Of a DNA stretch of 15,666 nt, positions 7,020 through 14,021 are shown in pieces. The notes under the pieces are model-generated. The model was not told the DNA's origin, ran no database searches, and saw only the letters and a list, made by a program, of their open reading frames with translations. How positions within the stretch are numbered: position 1 is the stretch's first letter; each line of letters starts with the position of its first letter. Position numbers and translations under genes: made by a program. The stretch comes from Methanobacteriota archaeon (GTDB lineage: Archaea; Thermoplasmatota; Thermoplasmata; RBG-16-68-12): the NCBI GenBank assembly GCA_005878325.1, contig VBMR01000076.1:1-15666 (forward strand). The letters are read 5' to 3'.

Positions 7020-8042
7020 ATGCGCCGCGAGTTCTTGTCGATTGCGGCGATGGCAGGGATCCTGGTCGCGAGCCAGGCCGTCGCGATTGCCCTTTCAACT
7101 CTCTTTGCGGACCAGGGCATGCGGGCCTTCGAAAATCCCGCCGATGTGACGAACACCCTCGTGTACATCATCATGATTCTCGCCTTCACCGCGGTCGTAT
7201 TGGGCCTCGTCCGATACCGCCGACAGAACCTCGCCAAGTACGTCATCATGGGATCGATCTTCATCACGCTCGCCTTCATCCTCTTCCTCCCGCTGGCTTA
7301 CGTGGTGTTCTACGCCACGGGAGGCGCAATCGACGCGGATCCGTTGTACTACGCCTCGAGCCTCCTGTCGTTCGTGGTCGCCGGACTCCTCGTCTATGTG
7401 CTCGTGAAGTTCCCGGAGTGGTATGTGATCGATACGATCGGATTCGTGACTGCCGCGGGTGTGACCGCAATCCTCGGAATCTCCTTCGGCCTGTTACCCG
7501 CGATCCTGTTGCTCCTCGCCCTCGCCGTGTATGACGCCTGGGCCGTTTACCGCACGAAGCACATGATCACCCTTGCGGATGAGCTCACGACCCAACGATT
7601 GCCCATCCTCCTGGTCATCCCAAAGAAAGCGGGCTATTCCTTCCGTCAGCAGAAGTCTCTCAAGGAGCAGGTCGCGTCCGGCGAGGAACGCGAGGCGATG
7701 TTCGTGGGCCTGGGAGATCTCATCATCCCGGGCATCTTGAGCGTCTCCGCGTTCACATTCCCGCCGCCGAAACTGGACCCCATCACCGGCGTCCCGATCC
7801 GAGACCCTATCTCCGGGCTTCCGGTGCTCGATATCCGATTCATATTGGGTCTACCGTCCAATTTGTTCATCGCGATCTGCGCCATTATCGGATGCCTCAT
7901 AGGATTTGCCTTCCTAATGCGCTTCGTTCTGAAGGGGAACCCTCAGGCGGGACTCCCTCTGCTGAACGGTGGTGCCATCGCAGGGTACCTCCTCTCCTTC
8001 GGGCTCATCTACGGGACAACTCACTGGTTCGGCCTTTTTTGA
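7020..8042 (+). CDS. Presenilin/signal-peptide-peptidase-like intramembrane aspartyl protease (A22 family)
   Basis: 340 residues with about nine hydrophobic segments (roughly 5-28, 46-64, 74-97, 112-129, 138-153, 155-177, 225-247, 279-304, 316-335). The two catalytic aspartates appear in the expected helices: Y171-D172 in the sixth and G230-L-G-D233 in the seventh. The conserved PAL motif of the ninth helix is here PLL at 313-315. These mark the archaeal presenilin homologues, which cleave peptides inside the membrane. A Pro-rich loop at about 248-277 contains two tandem nonapeptides. It starts seven bases after aIF2-beta, suggesting one transcript, although a functional link is not obvious. 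Natural substrates of archaeal homologues are unknown. Confidence 0.9.
   Translation: MRREFLSIAAMAGILVASQAVAIALSTLFADQGMRAFENPADVTNTLVYIIMILAFTAVVLGLVRYRRQNLAKYVIMGSIFITLAFILFLPLAYVVFYATGGAIDADPLYYASSLLSFVVAGLLVYVLVKFPEWYVIDTIGFVTAAGVTAILGISFGLLPAILLLLALAVYDAWAVYRTKHMITLADELTTQRLPILLVIPKKAGYSFRQQKSLKEQVASGEEREAMFVGLGDLIIPGILSVSAFTFPPPKLDPITGVPIRDPISGLPVLDIRFILGLPSNLFIAICAIIGCLIGFAFLMRFVLKGNPQAGLPLLNGGAIAGYLLSFGLIYGTTHWFGLF
7776..7829 (+). repeat. Two tandem nonapeptide repeats in the protease loop
   Basis: Residues 253-270 of the presenilin homologue read as two nine-residue units, DPITGVPIR and DPISGLPVL, followed by another Asp. The underlying DNA is diverged. The repeat lies in the loop between the GxGD helix and the next membrane helix. 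Confidence 0.7.
8035..8040 (+). terminator. Possible oligo-T terminator after the protease gene
   Basis: Six T residues cover the last codons and the first base of the TGA stop of the presenilin homologue. Archaeal RNA polymerase can terminate at such T-tracts. The next gene, S8e, has its own ribosome site and probably its own promoter. No hairpin was found, so this is tentative. Confidence 0.3.
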
Positions 8043-8094
8043 CCCAGTCGTTGGTGTGCGGCGCGCGTTCTAGGCGCGATTCACGCGAGACAAA

Positions 8095-8102
8095 CCTATT
8101 TG
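8095..8102 (+). promoter_or_regulatory. Weak TATA-like box for S8e
   Basis: CCTATTTG after an A-rich stretch (GACAAA) begins 45 bases before the ATG at 8140. It is the most AT-rich point of the 97-base gap and at a plausible distance for a leader of about 15-20 bases carrying GAGGT (8130-8134). Match to the consensus is weak. Confidence 0.35.
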
Positions 8103-8139
8103 TACGGTCCCAACTTCCGTAAAGCACTCGAGGTCTACG

Positions 8140-8532
8140 ATGGCCCTCTGGCAAGGACGCTCGAAGCGCAAGCCGACCGGCGGCCGCTATCGGCCCTTCC
8201 GCAAGAAGCGAAGGCGGGAGATCGGCCGGGAGCAGCAATACGCGTTCATCGGGCCTCAGCGCCTCAAGCTCTACCGCACGAAAGGGGCGAACCGGAAGGT
8301 CCGCATCCTGAGCGCGGAGTTCGCCAATGTCCTGGATCGCCGGACGTCTGTGACGAAGAAAGTCAAGATCGTCACCGTGAAGGCGAACCCATCGAATCCG
8401 AACTTCGTGACCCGGAACATCATCACCCGCGGCGCGACGATTCAGACGGAAATCGGACTTGCGCGGGTCACGTCCAAGCCCGGTCAGCATGGCGTGATCA
8501 ACGCCGTCCTGCTCGAGAGCGCGCCGAGTTAG
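8140..8532 (+). CDS. 30S ribosomal protein S8e
   Basis: 130 residues, the normal size of the archaeal protein. This small-subunit protein is shared by archaea and eukaryotes. The N-terminus (ALWQGRSKRKPTGGRYRP) and the long basic stretch after it, the VTRNIITRGA block near the middle, and the C-terminal QHGVINAVLLE block match the family along its whole length. The ATG has GAGGT five bases upstream. The stop codon lies seven bases from the convergent stop of the TldE-like gene, leaving no room for a separate terminator. Confidence 0.96.
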   Translation: MALWQGRSKRKPTGGRYRPFRKKRRREIGREQQYAFIGPQRLKLYRTKGANRKVRILSAEFANVLDRRTSVTKKVKIVTVKANPSNPNFVTRNIITRGATIQTEIGLARVTSKPGQHGVINAVLLESAPS

Positions 8533-8539
8533 GCCGCGG

Positions 8540-9853
8540 TCACTGGGCGGACGTCGTAATCCCGACGTCTTTGATCAGAGCATAGGGAACGAAGTTCGGC
8601 ACGCTCACCTCGCCCCACCACATCATCTGCTCGGGGCTGTCACCCAGGGCAACGATGTTCTGGAGCAGGCGAAGGAGATTATCCGTCACGCGAATGTCTT
8701 TCCACGTCTCGGCCACTTCCCCCTTGCGGATGTGGAAGATGCCGTCCCGCGGGATCGTCGACAGATCGCCTGTCATATATGATTGGTAGCGCGTGTACCA
8801 GGTGTTCGTGAGCCATAGGCCGTCTTTCACCTCGGAGAAAATCTCATCTCGGGATCGGTCACCGGGTTTCACGAAGACGGCATGGGCGTCGGGATAGATC
8901 AGCCCGGCGTTGCCGGTCGTCCTCGCCTTGAACTTCTTCGCGGTCGAGGTGTTGTGAAGATAGGTTTTGAGGATTCCCTTGTTGATCAGGAGGTTCCGCC
9001 GTGTTGGGATGCCTTCCGCATCGAAACGCTTGCGCGCGATCGATTCGGCGGACCCGTCGTCGTACAGGGTGAGCTGGTTCGAGGCCACGCGCTTCCCGAC
9101 CTTCTTGCCGAATGGGGAGAGTCCCGCGGAAACCGCCCATGCGCTGAGTCGGCCCGCCGCTTGGTCCGTGATCGAGCCGAAGATCAGGGGATCGAACACA
9201 ACCGTGTATCGGCCGGCCTTCCCGGGCTTCGGATCTCGCGCGAGGGCCGAGATCCGTCCCGCCTTGTGACCTGCCTTCTCGGGATGGAACTCGGACAGTT
9301 TCGTCGCGCAGGCGATCCCGTGACCGCTTGACTCCAGAGAGACCAGGGCTCGGATCGATAGGTAGAGGCCGGCCCGGAGGTCGTGCCCCTCCGCCCCGTT
9401 CGACGTCGCGAGGAAGTGCTCGTCCTGGTATTTCCAGAACGACCCCGCGCACTCCTTCGCCCCTTCGTCCAGCGCTCCACCGATTGCCGCCTCGACGTAC
9501 TTTCCGCCTTCAGCCAGGGAGACGACCCGCGGGTCCGGCCGGGTGCGCGCATGCCGGAACGGTCCCTTTGCGATCCCTGCGTAGTCGGGGTTCCGCTGCG
9601 ATGCTTTGGCAATCTTGACGAGGCGCTCGACAGCTTCGTCGGTCTTCGACAGGTCCTTGATGTCGCTCGCGACGACGCGCTTGTCGTGCACGACGAAGAC
9701 CGAAGCCGTCGATTCCCGCCACCGATTGCTGATGACGGCCTCGTTCCGCGCGAAGCGAATCTGGTAGGAGCGGTTCACCACGACGTCGGCGACCGCGTCC
9801 TGGCAGCCAAGGTCCGTGGCCTTCTGGACGATGCGGGCGGCAATGTCTTCCAT
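8540..9853 (-). CDS. pmbA: TldE/PmbA-type subunit of the TldD/TldE metalloprotease
   Basis: 437 residues from an ATG at 9853. In characterised systems TldE (PmbA) pairs with TldD to form a heterodimeric metallopeptidase that degrades unfolded short peptides; in E. coli it trims the microcin B17 precursor and acts on the CcdA antitoxin. This subunit lacks the zinc-binding HExxxH motif carried by its partner, as expected. The N-terminal region (DAVADVVVNRSYQIRFARN) and the C-terminal GDSPEQ block are typical. It follows tldD by four bases, and its ribosome site GAGGTGAT overlaps the tldD stop codon, a clear sign of coupled expression of the two subunits. Confidence 0.93.
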   Translation of the reverse strand: MEDIAARIVQKATDLGCQDAVADVVVNRSYQIRFARNEAVISNRWRESTASVFVVHDKRVVASDIKDLSKTDEAVERLVKIAKASQRNPDYAGIAKGPFRHARTRPDPRVVSLAEGGKYVEAAIGGALDEGAKECAGSFWKYQDEHFLATSNGAEGHDLRAGLYLSIRALVSLESSGHGIACATKLSEFHPEKAGHKAGRISALARDPKPGKAGRYTVVFDPLIFGSITDQAAGRLSAWAVSAGLSPFGKKVGKRVASNQLTLYDDGSAESIARKRFDAEGIPTRRNLLINKGILKTYLHNTSTAKKFKARTTGNAGLIYPDAHAVFVKPGDRSRDEIFSEVKDGLWLTNTWYTRYQSYMTGDLSTIPRDGIFHIRKGEVAETWKDIRVTDNLLRLLQNIVALGDSPEQMMWWGEVSVPNFVPYALIKDVGITTSAQ

Positions 9854-9857
9854 GAGA

Positions 9858-11261
9858 TCACCTCAGATGCACGTTCCGAAGCCGGATCGTCGGTCCGCCC
9901 AAGGAAGCGTCGAGGGCTTGTCCCGGGTCCGACTTGCCGCAGAACCCGGCTTCGAAGTCCAGGTCCTTCCCCACCGCATCGACGGCGGTCCAGAACGTCG
10001 GCGTGGTCAGTTCGACAATCGTATTCCGCACCGGATGCTTGACCTCACCGTTCTCGATGAGGTATGCCTCGCGGCCCGCGTACTTCGCATTGTATCTCTT
10101 GTCGTCGATGTTCCACTCCATGAAGCTCTTCATGTAGACCCCGAACTTGACCCCCTCGATCATCTCCTCCACGGAATGGTCCTTCGGCTCCACGAAGGTA
10201 TTCGCCATCCGGACGATCGCCTCGACGTTGTAGTTCACGGCGCGCGCGGCCCCGTTGCTCCGCGTCCGCAGGGCCGCGGCCGTCTCGCGGTTGTGCAGGA
10301 ACTCCGTGACCCGGCCCTCCTTGTACAGATACCGGCGCCGGGCCTTGACCCCCTCGTCGTCCGTCTGGTAGTACGCGATCGCATGTTCGACGAGCGGGTC
10401 GTCGACGACAGTCACAATTTCAGAGCCGACCTTCATGCCGACTCCCTCCGGAGGAATGAAGGACTTGCCCGCCTGGCTCGCCTCGCGTCCGAGGACCCGG
10501 TCCGCCTCCGTCGGATGGCCGCACGATTCGTGGGATGCGATCCCCGCGACCTGAGGGCCGGCAACGAGGTCCATCTTTCCCTCCGGGGACTTCTTCCCTT
10601 CCGTCAGGGATCGACGCATCGATCGGGCCTCTTCCAGAACGCGTTTTGAGAGGTCCCAGGTGCGAATCCCCTCCCATCCGCCGGACCATCCGTAGTTGCG
10701 GCTCGTCTGCTCGACGTTCGAACCATCGAGGAGGGTGAGGAAGTAGAAGACTCGGAGTCGCGGACTGAACGAGTGGATCCGGGACCCCTCCGAGTTCGCG
10801 AAGTACTTGTCGATCCGGTTGTCGCTGAGGTTGAAGTATCGAGCCGCGATCTTGTACTTGAGGCCCATCAGGTCCCGGTCGACGGATTGGATCTCCTCGA
10901 TCTTCTCTTCGACCGGGACGTCGCTGAGCTTTCGCTCCTCCGGGACGGACCAGTTCATCGTGATCGCGTCCTCCTGCGCGAAGGTGATCTTCGATTTCCG
11001 GCGAGACGCCTTTGCGATCTTGATCGCGTCATCGACAATCGCGCGAATGTCCGACTTCGCGAAGGAGTTCGTTGCGGCGAATCCAAGCGCACCGTTCGCG
11101 AGGACTCGGACGCCGATGCCCGCGTCGTGCCCGACATAGAGCGCGTCAAGGACTCCGTTCTTCAGGATGAAATTCTCCGGTTCCTGTCGCTCGAGGCGCG
11201 CCTCCGCATAGGTCGCCCCCTTCGATCGCGCGTAGTCGACCGCAAAACCCACAAGGTCCAT
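9858..11261 (-). CDS. tldD: TldD metalloprotease catalytic subunit
   Basis: 467 residues from the ATG at 11261. The frame is open further upstream to 11651, but that stretch lies over the SRP19 gene and has no family similarity, so the shorter start is chosen. This is the zinc subunit of the TldD/TldE peptidase: ASHESCGHPTEAD holds the metal motif H244-E245-xxx-H249, and GFCGKSDPGQ near the C-terminus supplies the likely third ligand, C441. The DAGIGVRV block near residue 46 is typical of the N-terminal domain. Followed immediately by the TldE partner in the same operon. Substrates in archaea are largely unknown; general turnover of small unfolded peptides is the likeliest role. Confidence 0.95.
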   Translation of the reverse strand: MDLVGFAVDYARSKGATYAEARLERQEPENFILKNGVLDALYVGHDAGIGVRVLANGALGFAATNSFAKSDIRAIVDDAIKIAKASRRKSKITFAQEDAITMNWSVPEERKLSDVPVEEKIEEIQSVDRDLMGLKYKIAARYFNLSDNRIDKYFANSEGSRIHSFSPRLRVFYFLTLLDGSNVEQTSRNYGWSGGWEGIRTWDLSKRVLEEARSMRRSLTEGKKSPEGKMDLVAGPQVAGIASHESCGHPTEADRVLGREASQAGKSFIPPEGVGMKVGSEIVTVVDDPLVEHAIAYYQTDDEGVKARRRYLYKEGRVTEFLHNRETAAALRTRSNGAARAVNYNVEAIVRMANTFVEPKDHSVEEMIEGVKFGVYMKSFMEWNIDDKRYNAKYAGREAYLIENGEVKHPVRNTIVELTTPTFWTAVDAVGKDLDFEAGFCGKSDPGQALDASLGGPTIRLRNVHLR

Positions 11262-11352
11262 TTCCCCGTCCAAGACCGAGCCCCCAAAGATGGCCCGAGT
11301 AACGGACGAAAAGGAATGAAGGTATCGCACGATCCGCGGCGCGCGCCAAACC

Positions 11353-11358
11353 CTTATG
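11353..11358 (+). promoter_or_regulatory. TATA-like box for SRP19
   Basis: CTTATG in the context CCAAACCCTTATGG begins about 31 bases before the ATG at 11385, giving a predicted leaderless transcript. It lies in the 123-base divergent gap with tldD, where I find no comparably clear box for the other direction. Confidence 0.5.
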
Positions 11359-11384
11359 GCGGCCTGCCGATTCCGACCGGGCCC

Positions 11385-11669
11385 ATGCCGAAGGACGACC
11401 GCCCGATTGTCCTCTATCCCGCCTATTTCGACCTCGGCCGTTCGCGGACAGAGGGACGACGAGTCGCGAAGCGTTGGGCCGTTGAATCTCCGACAGCGCA
11501 GGAGGTCGCAACCGCGGCGAAGGCCCTCGGCCTGAAACCGGAGGTCGAGGAAGGCAAGGCGTTTCCCTCCACACCCTGGCGAAAGGAGGGTCGAGTCCTC
11601 GTCCGTGCGGACTACTTCAAGACGTCCATCCTTCAGAAGGTGGCGAAACACATCAAGGAATCTCGATGA
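11385..11669 (+). CDS. srp19: Signal recognition particle 19 kDa protein
   Basis: 94 residues, a normal archaeal length. SRP19 binds 7S RNA and helps SRP54 assemble for co-translational targeting to the membrane. Conserved features are IVLYPAYFDLGRSRTEGRRV at the N-terminus, VATAAKALGLKPEVEEGKA in the middle, and the basic GRVLV...KTSILQKVAKHI end. The frame is open far upstream, but the family's N-terminus begins at MPKDDRPIVLYP and the promoter box lies 31 bases before this ATG. It is the only plus-strand gene between two minus-strand blocks and is divergent from tldD. Confidence 0.92.
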   Translation: MPKDDRPIVLYPAYFDLGRSRTEGRRVAKRWAVESPTAQEVATAAKALGLKPEVEEGKAFPSTPWRKEGRVLVRADYFKTSILQKVAKHIKESR

Positions 11670-11691
11670 GGGCCGCGGCGTCGATCGCCGC

Positions 11692-11985
11692 TTACCGGTG
11701 GTCCTGCGGGGTGGGCACGTCCTCGACGGCCCGCTTCCCGCTGGATACCAAATCGACCGAGTGGATCACCGCTCCCATCTCCCGCAGCGTATCCTCGACG
11801 CTGGGGTAGTTGACCGACGTCCCTTCGATCGTGATCTTGACGCTTTCCGTCTCCTGATCAACTTCGTGCAAGGTCAGGTTCACCCCATCGACGCCCTTCA
11901 ACCCGCTGAGGCGGAGCGACATGTCGACGAGGGACGGTTTGTGGGGTTTCAAGACATCCAAGACGATCCTCTTGATATCGCTCAA
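11692..11985 (-). CDS. DUF211 family protein
   Basis: 97 residues. The whole protein matches the archaeal DUF211 family: RIVLDVLKPHKP at the N-terminus, GLKGVDGVNLTLHEVDQETE, then GAVIHSVDLV and the C-terminal PTPQDH. Members are small ferredoxin-like-fold proteins, structurally known from methanogens but without an established role. The start codon is TTG at 11985, chosen because the family's N-terminus begins there, no ATG or GTG exists between the promoter and this point, and GGAG lies nine bases upstream. It sits 58 bases after the methionine aminopeptidase stop, with its own promoter box in the gap. Confidence 0.9.
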   Translation of the reverse strand: MSDIKRIVLDVLKPHKPSLVDMSLRLSGLKGVDGVNLTLHEVDQETESVKITIEGTSVNYPSVEDTLREMGAVIHSVDLVSSGKRAVEDVPTPQDHR

Positions 11986-12024
11986 ACAGGGCTGCTCCGA
12001 GGGGCTGTGTCGATGGGGACTTTT

Positions 12025-12032
12025 GATAATAA
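12025..12032 (-). promoter_or_regulatory. TATA-like box for the DUF211 gene
   Basis: TTATTATC on the minus strand begins 47 bases before the TTG start. It stands out as the only AT-rich patch in this gap and suggests the gene is transcribed independently of map, with a leader of about 20 bases that includes GGAG. Confidence 0.5.
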
Positions 12033-12043
12033 CGTTTGCGGCC

Positions 12044-12868
12044 TCAGGCAGTCGTGACCTCGGATCCGTCCGCGCCGACGATCATCGTGTGCTCGGTCTG
12101 GGACACGATTCCGCCCTCTATGTCGAGGAGGGCGGGGTACGTCATGATCGCGCCGGTGCGCACAAGGGCATTGAGGAAGGCGGGAGCCTTCGGGTCGAGG
12201 CGATGCGCCCACCGCTCGGCGAAGGGCAGCGTCTTGAACTCGCGGGAAAGGAGCTGCAGGAACTCGTTCGGCTCTGACGCCTTCGACGGCTTCGGACGAA
12301 CCACGCGGTAGATGTTCCCGGTCCGGCGGCCGTCGACCTGACCTGCGCCCGAGGACGCGAAGGGTTCGATCGCGACCACCTCCCCTTCCCGGAGGACGTC
12401 GTGTCCATGGGGAATGTTGGGTACGCTCTTGCCCGCGTGGAGGACGTACCGTTCAATCGTGTGACCGGTCAGATTCCTGATCGGGCGGTATCCGAGGGAT
12501 TCGATCGCCCTCTGGATGCCTTCGCCAAGTGCCCGTGTTTCGACGCCCGCGTGGACCGCCTCGATCGCGGTCTGGAGGGCAAGCTCCGAGGCACGGACGA
12601 GAGGAGTCCAGTTCCGCGTGCCCACCTCTATGGTGACTGCAGTGTCGGCCACCCAGCCGTCCAAATGCGCCCCGAGGTCCAGCTTGACCACATTCCCGCG
12701 CTGGAACCGCAGGCCGTCGTCATGCGTGGGCGAATAGTGCGCGGCCACCTGATCAATCGAGATGCACGTCGGGAAGGCGGGCTTGAGGCCCCGCCGCGCC
12801 ATGAGCCCTTCAACCTCTTCCGCCACATCGAGGAGGGAGGATTTTCGGCCGCGGCCCCGTGAGATCAA
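12044..12868 (-). CDS. map: Type II methionine aminopeptidase, N-terminus shortened
   Basis: Removes the initiator methionine from new proteins. All five dinuclear metal ligands are visible, numbering from a TTG start at 12868: D64 and D75 (LDLGAHLDGWVAD), H136 (LTGHTIERY), E168 (AIEPFA), E259 (TEHTMI); the substrate-contacting H44 lies in AAHYSP. What is odd is the N-terminus. Family members have about 28 residues, including an AGxIAxxVR helix, before the segment that here reads SSLLDVAEEVEGL; nothing like it occurs in frame. Upstream of this point the frame runs inside tsaC in another phase. The TTG at 12868 is only a possible start; GTG at 12826 is the alternative. The gene overlaps tsaC by 59 bases. 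The core enzyme is certain, the start is not. Confidence 0.85.
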   Translation of the reverse strand: MISRGRGRKSSLLDVAEEVEGLMARRGLKPAFPTCISIDQVAAHYSPTHDDGLRFQRGNVVKLDLGAHLDGWVADTAVTIEVGTRNWTPLVRASELALQTAIEAVHAGVETRALGEGIQRAIESLGYRPIRNLTGHTIERYVLHAGKSVPNIPHGHDVLREGEVVAIEPFASSGAGQVDGRRTGNIYRVVRPKPSKASEPNEFLQLLSREFKTLPFAERWAHRLDPKAPAFLNALVRTGAIMTYPALLDIEGGIVSQTEHTMIVGADGSEVTTA

Positions 12869-13427
12869 CGACGGTGGATTCGCCCCCGAGGGACGTCGGG
12901 CCTCCGTCCAGATATAGACCGACCCGATCTCCCAATTGCTCGCGCGCCGCGGCACATGTCTCCGGAGAGGGTTGGCCGTGGCGGTTCGCGCTTGTCGCGG
13001 TGACCGGACCGTACGCCTTCGCGAGCAGCCGCGGTATGGGGTGGTTCGGGATCCGAACGGCAATCCCGTCGCCCTTCGAGACAATGGAACGCGGGGCATG
13101 CCGGGTCGCGCGAAGGACGACCGTGAACGGACCCGGGAGGTTCTTCGCGCAGAACGCCTCCGCGAGCGGAGTCCGTTCGCCAAAGTGGAACACTTCCGCG
13201 AGGTCCGCAACGGCTATCGAGACGGGCTCGTCGCGGGGCCGCCCCTTGACCTCGTACAGCCGCTCGACGGCGGCGGGCTGGAAGGGGTCCGCGCCCAATC
13301 CGTAGGCCGTGTCCGTCGGATAGACGAGCAGTCCTCCCGCGCGGAGCACACCGCGGATCCGATCCATGGCTGCGGCATCCAGGACATACTTCGTTCCCAG
13401 GGATTGTGCCTCGATTGTCGACGCCAC
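12810..13427 (-). CDS. tsaC: TsaC/Sua5/YrdC-type threonylcarbamoyl-AMP synthase
   Basis: 205 residues. It makes threonylcarbamoyl-adenylate from Thr, bicarbonate and ATP for the t6A modification of ANN-decoding tRNAs. YrdC-fold signatures are PTDTAYGLG at 37-45, the K61/R63 pair in KGRP, TSAN at 145-148, and STVVDLT at 184-190. It has only the YrdC domain, without the extra Sua5 domain. The GTG start at 13427 is favoured by a TATA-like box 28 bases upstream. The end looks altered: family members finish soon after the KIL motif with something like REGAI, whereas here KIL is followed by PPRCGGRG read from sequence that encodes methionine aminopeptidase in the other frame. Confidence 0.9.
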   Translation of the reverse strand: MASTIEAQSLGTKYVLDAAAMDRIRGVLRAGGLLVYPTDTAYGLGADPFQPAAVERLYEVKGRPRDEPVSIAVADLAEVFHFGERTPLAEAFCAKNLPGPFTVVLRATRHAPRSIVSKGDGIAVRIPNHPIPRLLAKAYGPVTATSANRHGQPSPETCAAAREQLGDRVGLYLDGGPTSLGGESTVVDLTGPRPKILPPRCGGRG

Positions 13428-13450
13428 GGCACGAGAGAATCCCCGGGCGG

Positions 13451-13456
13451 TTAAAG
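13451..13456 (-). promoter_or_regulatory. TATA-like box for tsaC
   Basis: CTTTAA on the minus strand (context GCCTTTAACC) lies 28-29 bases before the GTG at 13427, implying a leaderless mRNA. It sits in the 41-base gap after the Nudix gene. Confidence 0.5.
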
Positions 13457-13468
13457 GCTTTCGCGGCT

Positions 13469-13954
13469 TCAGACGTACAAGCGGTAAGCGATCGGTCCCT
13501 TCGGTGCGGGGGGCGGCTGGTAGGGATCCGCATGAAGGCCCGCCGCGTCGATGAGCTTGGGAATGATCGCCCGCGTGAAAGGAGCGGACTCCGGGGATTC
13601 CGTCAACTCGGCGAGGGAGACGAAAGCGGCCTCGCTGACCTCCGTGCGATCGGGCGTCGGATCGCCTGAGACATACGCCATCCGAAAGACCAAGAACGTG
13701 TCGTTCACCTGTTCAGTGACCCGATTGCGGACCGCGAGGATCGGACCCGCACGACCGACGATGTCCGTCTCCTCTTTTACCTCCCGCTCGACGGTCTCGA
13801 CGATCGACTCGTGCCTCTCGACATAGCCCGAAGGAATGGTCCACTGTCCCTTCGATGGCCCGTACGTCTTCCGGACGACGAGGAGCCTCCTTTCCCGGAC
13901 GAGGAATGCGCCCACGCCGACCGTGATCGGAAGGGTCGCGACGCTTGGCAACAT
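13469..13954 (-). CDS. Nudix hydrolase
   Basis: 161 residues from the ATG at 13954. It hydrolyses a nucleoside diphosphate linked to another group, using Mg2+ held by the Nudix box. The box is G43-x5-E49-x7-R57-E58-V-K-E61-E62-T-D-I, matching the consensus except that the usual late Gly is Asp. Substrate is not evident; ADP-ribose-type, (di)nucleotide or housecleaning roles are all possible. The frame is open upstream to 14131, but that part lies antisense to the S9 peptidase gene and is not Nudix-like. The Pro-rich C-terminus (YQPPPAPKGP) is probably a flexible tail. It lies upstream of tsaC on the same strand and diverges from the S9 peptidase with 67 bases between. Confidence 0.92.
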   Translation of the reverse strand: MLPSVATLPITVGVGAFLVRERRLLVVRKTYGPSKGQWTIPSGYVERHESIVETVEREVKEETDIVGRAGPILAVRNRVTEQVNDTFLVFRMAYVSGDPTPDRTEVSEAAFVSLAELTESPESAPFTRAIIPKLIDAAGLHADPYQPPPAPKGPIAYRLYV

Positions 13955-14021
13955 GGAGACCCGCAGGGGTCCGAACAAGATGGCTTTTTGTCCTCTCGCG
14001 GTTCTCAGGACGCTCGGTCCG

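Noticed and set aside
8540..11261. A peptide-modification (RiPP) gene cluster around tldD/tldE
   Set aside because: No precursor peptide, cyclodehydratase, radical SAM enzyme or transporter is present nearby; the neighbours are housekeeping genes.
10773..11384. Upstream extension of the SRP19 frame
   Set aside because: It is antisense to tldD; SRP19 is normally about 90-100 residues and a TATA-like box lies 31 bases before the chosen ATG.
11262..11651. 130-residue N-terminal extension of TldD
   Set aside because: It lies antisense to SRP19, has no family similarity, and TldD proteins normally start at the chosen methionine.
12810..12868. Programmed frameshift producing a TsaC-Map fusion
   Set aside because: A +1 shift would join the frames, but I see no clear slippery site or stimulatory structure and no known fusion of this kind; it stays only as an alternative in the junction finding.
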